The position numbers and the translations under genes were made by a program. The notes under the pieces were generated by a model. That model ran no database searches. It was not told the DNA's origin and was given only the letters and a program-made list of their open reading frames with translations. From Todiramphus chloris collaris (lineage: Eukaryota > Chordata > Aves > Coraciiformes > Alcedinidae): a stretch of 64,000 nucleotides of DNA. Below, piece by piece: positions 34,501 to 49,000 of the stretch; position 1 is the stretch's first letter; each line of letters begins with the position of its first letter. Location: assembly GCA_025345505.1 (NCBI GenBank), contig JANVCC010000270.1, positions 7,829,426 to 7,893,425 of the forward strand. The letters run 5' to 3'.

Positions 34501-37500
34501 AAGAAGATAAAGACCCACCAAGTTGTCGGTCTTACTATTATTTTCTGGCCTGATGTACTCGCTGTATGTGAGGGTAGAGACCACTCTGTCTAGTGTTTCA
34601 CAACATGCTGATGATAACAACTGGATCCAGACAGGCAATGTTGGCTCATTTCCAGAAAATGTTACAACTATATGTGTATATATTAAATTTGAAGTATTTA
34701 ACCAGACCCCAACTCTCGCCTATCAAAGTGTCTAGAAAACACGTTTCTTCAAAAAAAAAAGTCTTTTCTACTTTGGAAGAAGCCAGAAAAATAGTAACAG
34801 GCAAGATATATTACAAAATCTGGGCCTCAGTCCAGGAAAAGCACAAGTTTCCAAGATCCTCACATTTTTACATTATGGCCTATATTGAGGTCAAACCTTT
34901 TTAAGGTGCAGATTTTTCTTCTGGGTACTTGAAGAGGAAACAATGTGGGTTTGTTTCCGTTTTGTTTCTTTATGGTGCGTAAAGGAATCCTGTGATATTT
35001 GGTTTTTAAAAGGTTGCAGCTTCTTTTTTATTGCTAGCTTCTATTTTTGTCTTGTCCTTTGGTTTGCAGTGAGTCTTGCTGGAGCTCGTAGGGATGAGGG
35101 TTGTGGATTCCTTGAAGAGGAAGGATACTGAAACTTTTAACAGACTTTCTCCAACGTGCTTGTTAGCAATCAAAGCAAGCCTACAGAAGCTTGAAACTTC
35201 TGAGTATTTGCTTATTTAAAACAGGTTTTAGCTTTCATTGTATCTCATAAGCTTACCCATTTTCCAGTACTCCAGAGTCCCACTATAGCAATGAAATAAG
35301 TAAAAAGTGAATTGCTGTTGTCTGAAAAGAAGGCACTGGGAAAAATATCTCAAAAATAATATTAATTAAAAAAAGCTGGAAAAAAAAAAAAAATCTTATC
35401 CTTTTATACGTGATAAGGATGGCCCTTAAAGATTTTTGTAGGATAAAGAAAACTCCTTTCAGTGGGTTGAGCAGTTCCTCTCTCCTGACCACAGGAAGGG
35501 AGGGTGTAGTCAGGGGACTGCTCTGCTCCAGGTGCCATCCCCTTAGAGAGAAACCAGCTTCGGCATAGGTCGGTATCCAAGGCTGCTTCCCAGTCCCTCG
35601 CTTTGGTTCCTTTGAGGGCAGTGCTGGGGTGACACCAGATCAGGACTGTGTTCAGCCTGCCAAGGCAGTTGGTCCTGCCCTACTGGTCTGTACCAGGTAG
35701 GAATTATAGTAGGTAGATTCTGTATGACTGTCTGCCCCTGGCCTTGCTGTGTAGGCACTGCTGAAAATCCTTTCCACTTTTACTGATGCTTGCCAGTTAA
35801 TTCTGTGCACTCAGTCTTCTTAATCCTGCATATGGATACATGCAGATGTCATTACTAAGATGCCTACTTTGGGTTTATCTTCCATTGAAAGGCAAATAAA
35901 AAGTAAAGAAGCCCCAGAGGTTACATACTATGTACATACTGATCACTCAGTGGTGCTATTCAGAAAAGAGACGTGAGACACAATAGAGGGGCATCTCTCT
36001 TCAGCTGGCCAGCTACGTAGTATAACACTGGTGCTACCTGCATGTGTGTGTCCAGTGCACAGACTTTGGCTGCACACAGATACTAGTTCAACATCTGCAT
36101 GTATTGAAAGTCTGACAGCTGGAGAACACGTTAGACCTGCCATGTGTGTGCTGGTCAGATGCCTGCGTGTCCATCCTGAGCTGATCCACCCTGCCCTGTC
36201 TGTGGTCTGGCTGGTGGCTCAGTGCAGGTGCATTGGCCTGACCTGGCATGGGAGGTGCTGAGCTGTGCTCCTTGGTGCGTTCGGCGTAGCTGGACATCTG
36301 CAGCCTGATGAGAAGCGTGTCACTGCTCTTGTTTGTACCTGTCTCTGGGGCAGCCAGCAAGCCTAAGCAAATGTTCCAGTGCTGCTTTTCAGTCAGATTT
36401 ACAGAGAGATAAGAGAGGACAAGCCTGGTGAAACTGGCCCCTAGAGTAGCCTTAGTACTCTCAGTTCTTGGCCTCCTGTCTGCTAGTTTAAATCACTGTT
36501 GAAGGAGCCTTCTATGTTGTTCTGGAGTACCACAGAACTGGTCTGTCTTTGCTCCGTGTATCTCCTGTCCTGCAAGGAAGGCAAACAGAAGGGGCAAAGC
36601 TAAGAGAAAGTGGGTTGTCTCATAACCCCCAGTGACTGGAGTAGCCCTGCAACCCTGCTAGAGACACCGTAATTTAGAGTGAAAGCTGAAGTAGTGCAGA
36701 AGAATTAGTCCTTAGGTTTCAGCCCTGGGCACTCTCCAGGGTGCATTTCTACATGTGCATTTCCACAGGGAGCTTGTCAGTACCATGTTGGTGTTTGGCC
36801 TGTTCCTGAATTAAGTGGTAGCCATTAATCTCAGTGTCGCACACTGAGAAACCTGGGAAATCCATGCCTTCTACTTGGGCCTGGTATAAAAGCTTGCTTT
36901 GTATACAATGAAAGATAAGAGCTTTATTTTTTTTTCTGCTAGAGAATGTGGGGGTAGGAAAACATCCAATCTGTCAAACTCTTTGTGACTAATAAATATT
37001 AACTGCTTCAAGTCTTCTAATTATCTCAATTTTTTTAAAATCTGTGGCCAACTACTTAAATATTTAACCATCTGCCAGAAAGCACTCTTGGAGGTTTATT
37101 CTACAACATACAGGCAATGTTGTTGAAAATGGAAACTTTTAATAGTGTCTAGATGAATACAAGATTAATTTTTTTTCTTAAGTCAATAAAGACAGCGTGC
37201 TAAATTTTGTCAGGGTCTTCACATCATGACGCCCTCAGTCTCCTCTAAATGTTCCTCCCTTTGAACATGCCTGAAGATTAAAGTGGCACAGAAAGGTTGA
37301 AAAGCTCCCTGTGTTAGGGTATTGAACAGTTAGTTAACCCACGTTGAACACAATGGAGCTAGCCACAGGATATGCCCGTTGCCTCTTGTGTGATGCAGTA
37401 ACCAAACGCAGTAGGATGCATGCAGAACAAGAATAATGATACTCATTTTCAATGCAAGCTTAGCAAAGCAGATGTGTACCAGCTGGGCTCCCAACTCATG

Positions 37501-37839
37501 GTCTTCTTGCTTTCACTTTCTTTTGCAATCTTTGCTTCTCTTGATCTGGCAATGTCTGTAAGACTGATGCCTTCAGGGGAATAAAGGGAGAGAGGCTTTG
37601 AAATCCCAGGCAGCAATCAGGAACAATCCAGACAGCAGGTGATATTTCAAAGCTTCAGGTCACAATAGTCATCAAACCCTGAGGCCTTATATCCCTCCAG
37701 ATACTCAACGTGTGCCAGGGCTGTGGCTTCATCACCAGGTGAAAGGAACAATATGGTGGTTGTTGATGATTTTCACCTCTTTCCCAGTGGCATCGTTAAT
37801 CCAAAGGGGATTTGACTCCCGGGGTAGTCCCACTGGGGC
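31525..37839. other. Unique sequence
   Basis: No coding exon or clear repeat is recognised over about 6.3 kb. It includes A/T-rich stretches near 33240-33420 and 36900-37200, and a run of 14 A near 35380. Open frames reach only about 117 codons and lack motifs. Confidence 0.5.
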
Positions 37840-38660
37840 ACAGTGGTTTTCCCCATTCAAGAGCCCCTCCAAACCTGAGGGCACCCCCTTACATTATGGG
37901 GCAGGGAGCCCCAGCTGCCCCCAAGGAGAAGCACGGGGAGAACTCCCCGGCCATCTGGAAGTAAAGCTTTGCTGGAGGAGCCCAAGAGCTTGCTGTGGGC
38001 AGGAGCGGCAGAGCCGGGCTGACGGCAGCCCCGAGCTGGGAGGGAGAGCGGGTGAGGAAGAAGGGTCGGGAGAAATGGTGGGAAAACAGCCCTGAGGGTG
38101 GCACAGATGGGCAGGCGCAGGCGGCTGGGCCTCAGCCACTGGAGAGGGAGCGGCCCCGGCACACTTGTGCTCTTCCAGCTTCAGTAATCTACAGGCTGAA
38201 GTGGCTCCTTCCTTGCCCTACAACCCCTCTGGCAGACGCTGGCACGCCCCACGTTGCCCCCACTGCGGTGGATGAGGAAGGAGATGCAGGGGCTGCTCCC
38301 TTGGCTCAGGACCCTCAGCACCAGGTGAACCAGGCGCACGTGGCTGGCAGCGGGCATCCCGAGGCGCTGGATGTCCCGGGTACATCCCCGACTCGAACTC
38401 CGCTGCCCTGGCGAGGGCAGACCTGTCCTGGCCATCGCAGCGAGCGGCACCTGGGCCTGGAAACCCCACTCTGGGGAAAGCCCTTGGGGCCAGGGGGTGC
38501 TGGCAGGAGCTCGCCTGGCCCCTGCCCAGCCCCTCGCCTACAGTTCGCCTGCTCCTGCAGGCATGGCCCTAGCTCAGAAAAGATGGCCCTCCTTCTTCAG
38601 GAGGACGCTCAAGGCTGTGCGCAGGGTGTTCCACGCTGCCTTCTGCATGGGTTGAATTGA
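37840..38660 (+). other. GC-rich block with exon-like pieces, unidentified
   Basis: A GC-rich stretch, with about 33 CpG in 37981-38640 by hand count, carries a 221-codon plus-strand open frame from the ATG at 37995 to the stop at 38660. Exon-like signals lie inside it. An acceptor 'ctctggcag' ends at 38235 and a donor CAG|GTGAAC lies at 38324, bounding a piece of about 90 bases. A further acceptor 'gctcctgcag' ends at 38560 before an ATG that reads MALAQKRWPSFFRRTLKAVR and stops at 38653-38655 in another frame. That basic FRR-x-LKAVRRVF segment after an acidic, Ala/Pro/Gly-rich stretch faintly recalls N-terminal parts of the MROH-like (maestro heat-like) genes that are multiplied in birds, but the likeness is too short to name it. 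It could be a gene fragment, a decayed pseudogene, or GC-rich non-coding DNA with chance frames. Confidence 0.28.
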
Positions 38661-39547
38661 TGATTCATGAGCAGTGTCGTCACAGGTTCTATTGCTTTTA
38701 TTATTTTTAATGTGACTAATGATTGTGTGCTCTGTTTATGAGATGCAGCAGTTGCTTGCAGATGATTTTATTTTCTATTTATTGTGCTTGGTACTGACTA
38801 GGTGAAAATGAGAAGTTATTGTTATGACTCTTGTAGATACTGCTAAATTGAAATCAAGAGAAGATCAGAGACCTACCATTTTCTTAAGTCTTAGGGATGG
38901 AAGGGTTGGCACCAACCCTGATGGAGTCCTGTTAAACCAGGTTTCAAGCACGCTCTGCTCTTCCAGTCCTATCCTTCCCTTGAGTGAAGTTTGCATCCAT
39001 ATTTGCTTTTAGAAGCAAATACATATGGAGGGAGGTGTTACATGATAAGGAACTATAGCACAGGAACAAGTCCTAGTGTTGGACCAAAGCTCCTTGGTGT
39101 TGGTGGAGCTGTTCGATGACTTTACTCAGTTGCCATTCTGGCACTGTTAGTTTGAACCTATTTGTCCTTTTCAGCTCCTGTTTGAAGACAAAGGCTCCTT
39201 ATCTAGCACCACTCTTCACTGACTGTGCTGTTATCTAAGCTTTACTTCAGCCTTGATTTTTTTCAGTCACTTGATTCCAAATTTATTTTTTCCTTCTGTA
39301 CAAACCACTCAGATAATTTTCTGTGAGTATCCCAGTTCAGTGGGGTCTTCCAAAAGGCTGTCTTCCTGAAGGATAGGTTTAAAAGAAGAAAATATAATCA
39401 TAGAGAAAAAATTATGACAGAGGAAGGAAATGTGAAAGACATCTAATATCTAAGCTGTTCATAATCAAGTGCTGATTTCCTCCTGTTTCTGAATACGCTC
39501 ATTTTTCCTTTTCAATAAATTTTCCTGTTCACTGTTGTGCTTGGTGT

Positions 39548-39601
39548 CTATGTGTGTGTGTGTATTTGTGGGTATGTATATTTATGTGTGTATATGTAGA
39601 G
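39548..39601. repeat. Imperfect (TG)n/(TA)n microsatellite
   Basis: About 54 bases made mainly of TG and TA steps, degenerate in the middle. Confidence 0.85.
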
Positions 39602-41269
39602 ATATATACCACAGTTTGCTTTAAGCTAAATTTATAGTAATTGTTGGTAGCTGAAGCAATAAAAGGAGATAAATTAATGCATAAGGGAACAGAGTTCCTA
39701 ATGGTTCTGTAAGGCAAAAATAAAGGAGCTTGTATTATCTTTCTATTTCATGGAAAATTCCATGACTGCGCATCTAATAAACTCAGAAGTTAGGTCACCA
39801 AAGTGGTGGAATGCCCTGACAGGGAATGCAGCCCTCTTCCAACTGGTGATGGATTTTCTGTAGATGGTAGCAATAGGTGCAGTAGAAATGAGATGCAGTG
39901 TGTTCCTTCCCTGGAAGAGAGCTGCAGCTTCTGACTTCTGTGCCTGGTATTTTCAACTCTCCTTTGCTTGCTTTGCTAGTCTGGTGATACTATCAACAGG
40001 TGAGCTTTTGTTTAGGGTTGTTTATTCCTGCTTCTCTTCATTCCCCCCCCAAACCTCCTAGCCCCAATATTTCCTTTCATGCTTTGGATGGATGTAAATG
40101 AAACTTTGTGACTGCCAAGAGCAAACCTATAAATAAGCATAACCAAAGCAAAACTTCGTTGAAATGTTAAACAAAAAGTCTGGTCTAACTCTAGCTCAGT
40201 CATGTCATCTGGGGTTGTCGAGTTTGTAGCAGTGTGCTGGTTTTCCTGCATGTGGCAACCCCAGTGTCAGCAGCCTGGTGCAGAAACATCCATAAAGGTT
40301 TAAATTAGCTGAAATGCTGGTAGCAGTGAAGTTATGGCAATGCAGTACTTGGCACACGTTAATTAGCTGTACCTTTTCATGTAGGCTTGCTCAGCTCTGT
40401 TGCTGCAGCTACTCTTGGTTTGCAGATAGTTTTTTAAGCCTGGCTTGGGGTAGGCACTAGCCTGCACTACACGGCAACCACTGTCTGGCTGTAATTTAGA
40501 CATAACTTCCAGCGCTGTCAGCAGGCTTGCACTGAAAGGGCCTTGCTGCTCTCCCATCTCCCAGGGGAGATCAGTGAGAAGGAGGCAAGGTCACAAAGTA
40601 GGAGCATCTTGGCTGGTGACCAGGGAGGATGTATATACTGCTGTCCTTTTCAAGCCAGCTTGCTTGTAGGGCCTGTTTAAAATCTCTCTAAGTTCAGATT
40701 CAAGGGCTCAGTTAGGATTAAGGCCCTCATCTGCTGTCTGTCTTCCCCTGACTAAGAGGAGAGAGCTAGAAGAGTCTGACAAACTGGAGTATGTAAGCAA
40801 ACAGTACTTTTCCATGGATGATACTTTTGATTTCAGTATTTACATCCTAAATCACCATCCAACCATTTGAAGGCTCTGACCCAGATGGCTCTACCAGTCT
40901 TGCAGGACTCTTTCCCAAGAGATAGCCTTTCCCTTCTCTGTGATTAACTGTCAAAAAACATATCAGGCTTTTCTCCCATGTCACTTAGTCTTCTCTAAAA
41001 TCCTATCTGAACTAAAAAGAATAGCAAACAACATACTGACGACAAGGTTTTTGATAACTAAAAATGTATTTTTTAAGAAAAGAGTTGAAAGAGTTAAAAA
41101 AATAAAGCAGAGTCCATTCCAAGCCTTTACATTTTGAAAACATTTATGAAATTAGTTTTTCACTGTTTTACCAGCACTACTTTCAAGCTTCCTTCCCACG
41201 CTGTCGTGCAAGTTACTTGCAGAGTACTCAGGGATACAAATCTCCACAGAGCCTGACTCCTAGTTTCTC

Positions 41270-41560
41270 TGACAAATGCTCATGCTGTGAAAGAAGAGGC
41301 ATTCGGCTGCCCTGGATTGAGCAGGCTGTCAGACATCCCCAGAGAAGTTGCCATGAAAAGAAGCTTCTTGAAAACTTTGTTTAAAGTGAGAGCTGTTAAT
41401 CAAGGCCTTGGTGCTCTCATTAGAGAGGGGAGGAACCATTTAAAGTCAGGAAGCTGCAGTATATATGAAAGTCATGAAATTGAAATGAATGCATCTTTTG
41501 CCAGCTGGTTTCACACCCCCAGTTGGCAATCCACAAAGGTTTAGAGGGGGAATTAAATCC
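41270..41560. promoter_or_regulatory. Candidate conserved non-coding element
   Basis: Non-repetitive sequence with TTAATCAAGG near 41396-41405, an ATTAG core near 41418 and several short AT motifs spaced over about 200 bases. Texture only; conservation has not been seen. Confidence 0.2.
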
Positions 41561-44500
41561 ATTTTTCAGCAGAAATAACTATTTTTGTGATTATCATATA
41601 GATTCCATGAGCTACACTTTGGTCCTATCAAGACAGGCAGGCAGCTGCATGAGAGGTGGAAAGAGAGAAAATGATTGAGATGAAATCACCACCAACAGCT
41701 ACTGCAGGCAGCGAGGCAGCGTTGGATCCCAGCCACGATACTTCTGCAACCTGGTTTGAATGAGCCTGATGGGATGCCATAATGTACCCTACACTGAACA
41801 AGGTATGTAGAAAGCTGTCTGACATGAGGCTCTATTTCAAAGAAAAAATACAGATTGGTTCCAGGCTTTAATTGCTTTTATTTTAACTTGTTTTGCTCTT
41901 GGGGCTAAGATTGCCTTCAATAAAATAAGATGAAAAAAGCAGAGTGAAATAGCACTCTAAACCAGAGTCAAGTAAGAAGAGCTTGGAGAAGAAAGGGTTT
42001 TTCTCCGTGTCAGTCTTCAAACCAGCTGAAAGGCCTGAATGAAATGGGTGACTGAAGTTTCTTATCGCTGTATGGGGTACAGTTCTGTTCTTGTTTGTTT
42101 GGGGTTGTTGTTGGTTTTTTTCCCAAATCACTGGCCTTCTAAGTCCATTCAGTGTTATTAGGGTGGAAGTGATTTTGGTCAGGAGATTGCTGCCTTCAGA
42201 ACTGATGACTCGGCTCCCACCTTTATCAGCTCTGGGTACAATCTTACCCTCCAAGTACAAATGCTGCAACTGAAGTTTCCAGCTGCAGAGCAAATCTCTT
42301 TTGTGTATCAAAGGTCAGGATCAAGTCCTCAGCTGTGAACTGCAGGAGTATAAATACTTTCTGGCGATTGGACTTCTGTTGTCTGATATATCTTCCCAGC
42401 CAACAATTGTGGTGCCTGCTGTTTCCGATAGCAAGTTCCCCATCCCCTCTCGGATTACTGGAAATTCATCCCTGTGCAGAGAGCACGTGTATCTCTTGAA
42501 GTCCCGATTTATGTCCTCTTGTGATTATTTAAGAAGTGCCTGGGAACCTTGTAGGGACTCAGCCTTGGGGTGAACTAAAGATTAGTTTCTATTTACTGCA
42601 AAGTACCAGAAAGTGTCGTAGCCAAACATCCCTGGAAGGAAAGCAGAGACCAGCTAACTGCAGCACTCCAGCTACCTCACCACTGGTGGGACTGGAGTGC
42701 TTGGAATGGCTTGCACATGGGTGGAAGGTCAGTGTATTTCCGTGTTAAAACAGAGAAAAGGGAGACTGAAAAGGAGAGAATAAAATAAGTGACCTTCTTG
42801 AGCTCTTTTAAAAGCTGTGCTAACTTAGACAGCAAAAAGTGAGGGGGACTCTCCATAAACTGTGGGCATGGGTTTAGCTGTTACTAAATATTAAGGAGAA
42901 ACATTGCTTTTCTGTCTGGAATTTGGCGTGTCAGTTCTTGAAGGTTTACTCGCAGGACTCCCTTGTACCACCCCATTCCTCAAAAGATCCCACCTGCGAA
43001 TAGTTGTTCTGTTGTGAAATAGAACTATAAACGGGCACATCATGGTTTTAGAGACTTTTTTTTTAACTCTGTCTAGAAGATTCCAGTGATTTATCCTGCA
43101 AAAGTGAAGGGAAATATCCACCGTCTCTTCTTTATGGCTTGCCAGTTATTGAACACTACACAAAAACTGCAGACCGCTCGTACCCAACCTTTTCAAAACC
43201 CATGTGTCATTCTGACAACTTTCCAGGACCAAGGGGAGCAGACTTAATCTGCATCTATATTAACATAAATTTACATAGGAACTGAATCGGAGATGAATGT
43301 GCGCAGTTGTTATTATTGTGTATTTACAATAAACTCCACTGTAAGTGGTGACAGCACTTCACAAAACAGAGAGCAAGACAAAACATTCTTTGAGAGTCAA
43401 AGAGTACATGAAGCACCATTTTCCTGAAAATGGTTCCTCGTGTCTTCCCAAAAATTTGATATGGCCACAGGCATCGAGGAATGCAGCTTTGAGTTTGTCA
43501 GATGGCTACTGCATTTGCATGAATGGCAAAATAAATCTGATATTCCAGAGAGAAATGTGCTGTGGTCTGCGGAAAGATTCTTATATTTATTTTTTCTTTT
43601 TTCTCCAAGGGTGAAGATAAGGATTCTGGAATTTCTGCACCTTTGTCCAACATTGTATCTCAACACCTACTTTTTTACTGATTCACCTGAGTTTAGCCTC
43701 TCTGAGATCTGAACAGCAAGAGAAAAAGTTTTACTTCTGTTTCTGGCTACTTGCTGATTACCTGTTTAACCACTGGAGCTGGTGATTATGAGTCAGAGGT
43801 GATTTTGGAACCTCTACTGGAAGAGGGGTTGCAACACTGCTGTGGATTCAAGGGCAGGACAAGGAAAATTTGCTGTCTTCTGGTATGAGAAAGTCAGTGG
43901 TGCGCTGTAGAGTTACAAGTACAACTCTTTCGTGCTATTTCATTCCAAAAGAAAGGAACCCCCTCTGAAAAGATCTTTAAATAGATGTGCTTTTGATGTG
44001 GAGAAGAAGGAAATAAAAAAATTCTAAAGTTGATTTTTTTCACAAATTAATCAGCAATGGGCATTGACATTTAATAAAATGGTCTGTAGCATCCCTGGGC
44101 ATAGAAGATCCTGGGAAAAGCTCCAAACTGCCAACACAATTGCTGGATAAGCCAGTGTATGGGACCTGGAGGGCACTGCCAGAAGAAATACCCCCTTTAA
44201 CTTTCAGCCATGGTGATGCTGTGCATTCATTACCAAAGAGGTGGAAGAACAGTACGATGTGCTCTGAATAAATTGTTCAATATACTTGTTTAGATCTTGG
44301 AGTTAACTCTTATTTAGACCATTATACTCGATGCCTTTTTTCTCTTGGAAAGCACAAAATAATAAGGATGTATTCATCCAGCACGGATCTCTTGGTACTA
44401 TGGTTTTGGGCCTCATGTTGTTCAGGATAGGGAGGGAAATCAGTTAAACCTTAAAACCATACACCTGTCAGTGCAGATAAATTTGATTTATATCCAGGGT

Positions 44501-46000
44501 TGAATGTGGTGGCTCAGGAAACGTCTTGTTTAGAACTAAGTGTGTTCAAAACAAGCAATGGTTTGAGGTTCAAATGTGGTATGGGTATAAACCAGAATAA
44601 GCCCCTGCAACCTTTACAGGAAATGTACCTCTGTGGGAGCTCGGTGTCGTTCAGAATGTCTTTTGGCAGCTCTGACCTCCCTTAGGACCCTGGGAATGAG
44701 TGAAAGATGGCTGTGAGTTGGGGCTCGAGAGTCCCAGGCAGTTTACCATGGCAGCTTAACTAGTCATCCTGCAGCAGCTACTGCTCACACATGAGCTCTT
44801 AGCCTGTGGCGAGTATAAAGTAATGCAATTTATCCTGATCTTTTTTGACTCCAAGTTAATGTCTGCAGGCCTAGGTCTGAAGAGAAGAAAGGAACAATGG
44901 CCTTTTTAGATGCTTCTCCGGTGGGCTCAGCCTTAGGCTGTAACTGCACCTACAGGAATAGGAGATTGATACGGTAGCACATGCCTCTTTGTCAAGTTTT
45001 TCTGGGCTGCTTGGTTCAAAAGTTCATCTTTTATACTGTATTAGTCACTTTGCTATTGGCACTCTAAACCAAGAGAAGGAAACAATTCTGCAAATCTTGG
45101 GACAATTATCAGCCATTCTAAAACACGTTTGTGCCTCCTGTCTGAACGAAAAATTGTAAATAACGTTACCCCTGTGATTCAGAGTAACCCACCTCAAGGC
45201 TTTTGCTTACAAATCGTCTCACAAATTATTCAGCCAGTTCCAGTTTGGAGTGACTTGCTGAAGAGAAGCTGGGTCATAAATTGATATATCTTGAACTGGG
45301 CCAGTGACAGGATGGATTATATAAGGACTTTCACTGCAGAACCTCAGGTCCTATTCCTGGATGCAATGAAAGACTTATTTTTTTTATGGGGTATGGGATA
45401 AATCCAAGAGACTGGGAAAGCTTTGGTTTAAAATACACTATAGACCAGTGGTTAGAGACATTTCTTGAGAGAGACAGGCTCAGTTCTCTGGTCTAACTCA
45501 GGCAGAAAAGGCAGCTGAAACAAATCTCCAGCCTCCCAAGGGACAGATCCAGCTGCTAATAGATGAGAAGGTGGCTGTGTTCCCTCCAGGTGCTTTCTGT
45601 GAGGTGCTCACCTAGGAGGCAAGTTCTGGGAACACTGAAAGTTAAGCAGAGGAGTGCTTGGTTTGTGAAAGTGCAGATACAAGCATCAAGCTTCTTAGAG
45701 CCAGTGTAACACGTCTCCAGAAACTGAAATGTAAGATAATTCCATTGCGTACTGTTAAGTACCTGTGAACTTTGTTGACCAAATGAGAAGGGTCTTGAAG
45801 ATCTAAATTTTAATTCAGGTGCCTAACATGGCAGCCCATTACTTTAGTCTGCTTAGGAGTTTAGGATCATGTGCTTTTATGTTTATTATAGTCTTTTCAG
45901 CTCTGTCCCCAGATGGCTATTTTGAGCTAACCTCAGTACCCACAGAGGGCTCCATGACCCATCCACTGACTGCTGAGTTTGCTACGGGACTAACTGCAAC

Positions 46001-49000
46001 TCTGAGCCTGGCTTTCCCTCTCATCTGGCAGCAAAATGAACTGCTGCTGACTGAATGACCACTGATTCTCTTGGAAGCAGAGCTGTGCGAACAGCAAGAG
46101 CCAACTCTGTCACCATTTGTGAGGATTTGTAGCTTGGGCCCTGAGACATCTGGCTGAGATATTTACGCAGTCCTGCATTGCACTCGCTGAGGCTCTGCGT
46201 TCACATCTGGAGTCTAGACTGAGTGACTCTATGGGCTGGCCTTCAAGTCTCTGAACAGCTCATGTCCCCCTTGTTCTCTCACTTTGTCTTTTTATTGCTT
46301 TATTGGTTTATTTATTTGCTGTAGGTGCTTCTATCTCATCTCCTCAGACATTCCTGTCACAGGCACTTGAGAGCTTCGGTGAAGAATGGCGGCGACAGAA
46401 AGAGGCTGGGGGAAAAGCAGGCAGGATAGGTAGGGGCTGTGTTGTGGTGAGGCTTCGATCGTGTGGTTATGGGAGTGGGGGGTGTCTGGTGCTGGATTAC
46501 GCTGTTTCTTCTGAGTTCTACAGCTGTGGTTGTGGGAAACAACAGTGCTGAGCTGCACAGTTTGCATTCAGCACGTGAGATGGGGAGCAGGCTTTTCTGA
46601 AAGCTGTTAGAGGTGGCCACGTGGTTGGCTGGGCTGGCTGCTCCCTGGGTTACAGCCGTCAGCAAGCTGCAAGTATGACCTGGGTCATCACCGAGCTGTT
46701 CTACCTCAGGCTGGTTGGAGTTGCTCCCCATTCATTGTCCTGCTTTGAGGATGAAGAGCAGGGGGTCAAAGCCTAAAACAGGACAGTGTGGTTAGTATGC
46801 AGTAGCCTTTAATGTAGAGATCTGAGGGATCTGGAACGTTGGCACAGGGCTGGTAGTTGCATCACAGGTCCCATGGGTGAGACTTTGGGCATCTAAGAGA
46901 GTTATCTAGGCGTAAGAAATTAATCCCTTCAGTTAGTCACAGGTTCTTTGTGCTTAGCTGTGCATTACTTTGAGCATGGGATGCCAAGAGCTTTAGCCCC
47001 GTGCTGGTGCTGTGCTTTTGTGACAGGTGAACTCCTGCTTGGTGTGACACTGTCCCCAGCAGTGTCCGGATGCTGCTGCTGCTGCCTGCACTGGTTGCAG
47101 ATCTTCCTGAAGGTTCCTGCCCTTATTCCCAGCCTCTCTTAGTTTCTTTCCCTTGGGCCTTTAGCCTGTTAGTTCCACTGACTCCTCTGCCTGTCCCATA
47201 TTCTTGTAACAGTTTTCCTTTGTTTTAGATTTCCTGGTTGCCTAACAGCCCTGTCTGCCACTGCTGAAGAAATACTGCTAGGGAGTCAAGGGCTAAGTAT
47301 TGTTGACAACAGCAAGGTTATGACCTGGAAATGTAGTGGAGAAACTGAATGGGCTAACAGTGAAATGTAGTGCTTGAAATGATGGGTACTATGGATGTGC
47401 CTGTTGTGCAGGTAGATCTGTATGTATTTGGATATAGATAAGCCAGAATCTACATTAAGAGAATCACAAACTCTAGAAATTCAGGCACTGAAATACAGTT
47501 CAATTCACCCTTTAAAGAAGGGTAAAAAGGGATGTCAGATATTCTCTGTGCACTCAAAGTAGCCAGCAACAGCGTGATGGCAGTTCTAAGTAAAGGACTA
47601 TAATCAGAGTGTATAAAAAGACTGGAATGATGTTTGAACAACATGTTCAGCTCCCAAGTATTGTCTCTTTCCTGCTATCAATGACACCCATTGTGCAATA
47701 AGAGCATTTGCACAGAGATACGTCGTGCTTTGCTCATGGAGGATATATTGAAGCAGCCATAGATAGGGCTGCACTAGCCTTGGCTGGAAAAGTCCCCAAG
47801 GGCCTGGCTGCCAGCTGCTGACTGCTGTGGAGCTGCTGCTGCTGATAATAGGGTACATGTGCTGGCTTTGAGATGAACTAGGCAATCTGGGGCACAGGAA
47901 GATGGGCTCAACAAGAATCAACTTCAAACCTGTTAAAGAAGTTAGTTCCCATCAGTGGTGATTTAAGCTAAGTAGCTTTGCTGTGTGTTGGAAAGGATGA
48001 GGAATGCTCACACAGTCAGCTACTTCATCTTGACTGTCACAGTGGTGATTTCAACACAGCCAGGGGAGTCAGAAAGACAACAAACAGCTGAGATCTGTGA
48101 CATCCTAAATTATGCAGGCACAAGCTGCTAAAGGTGTATTTCCATTATATGTTCGCCTGCTTGTCACGTAGCAGAATACATACTTCACTCTCTTTCCAAG
48201 GAGTTGAAATCAAGAGGTGCCTAGACTTCTTTGATGATGTAGATTGTTGTTTCACACTGGAAACAGCTGTTGTTGGTTAAACGTTGGTGATCCATTCAGA
48301 CACTCAACTGCAGCAGACAAAATGTCAGTGTGGGTGAGGCTAGAAAGTGCAGATATGTGCTGTAGAGATTGATGTACCATCACTGGAGAACAAACGTAAA
48401 TTCCCCTGCTCTACAAAATGATCTCGCAGGAGAGGAAATAAAAAAAATTTAAAAAGAAGATTGCAGGATTCAGGAAACATAAATACACTAATAATGAGGC
48501 AAAAGAGCATTGTACATGACATCTGTGTTAATGTCACCCGAATTTATCATCAGCCATGTTCCTTCTAGGAATATCCCACATGTGCTAAGCAAGATAAATT
48601 TTTGTGTGAATGGTGTTTCACACCATCCAGTATCACAGAGATCGCCTGTATTGTTTTCTAGGCTTGGGAGCCAGAGTTGGCCTTGTATCAGAACACTCAT
48701 TATGAAGTTGCCGAGCGTAGCTCCCTTGTTTCCCAAAATTATTAAGCTCCTTCATCAGAAGAGTGGCTGTTGCACAGCAGGAAGTGCAACTAAAGATGAT
48801 CTTAATGCTTATCACTTCCTGGAAGTGTTAATGCCGTAGTCATTCCGATGGAGGAACTTAGTTCTGGAGCAGTAGGTTCAGCTTTTTTCTGGGAGATGCA
48901 CAGTGAGGGCATCTTCAGGCAGATCCACAAAAGCATTTAAGCCCCAGGTAGGCCCCTGAGCTGGTTGTGGCACAAAGCAAAGATGAATTCATTCTGGAAT

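Larger units (their letters stand above)
38661..46000. other. Unique sequence
   Basis: No coding exon or recognised transposon. It contains the TG/TA-rich stretch at 39548-39601 and a candidate non-coding element at 41270-41560. The remaining open frames, up to 142 codons, have no motifs and overlap on both strands. Confidence 0.5.

Noticed and set aside
38330-38430. Possible minus-strand tRNA T-arm ('gttcgagtcgg')
   Set aside because: The flanking bases do not form a T stem, and no A box or acceptor stem lies at the right spacing.
46387-46434. ATG GCG GCG start followed by a GTAGGG donor-like site
   Set aside because: The frame stops after 15 codons, the site is not in a CpG island, and nothing else suggests an exon.
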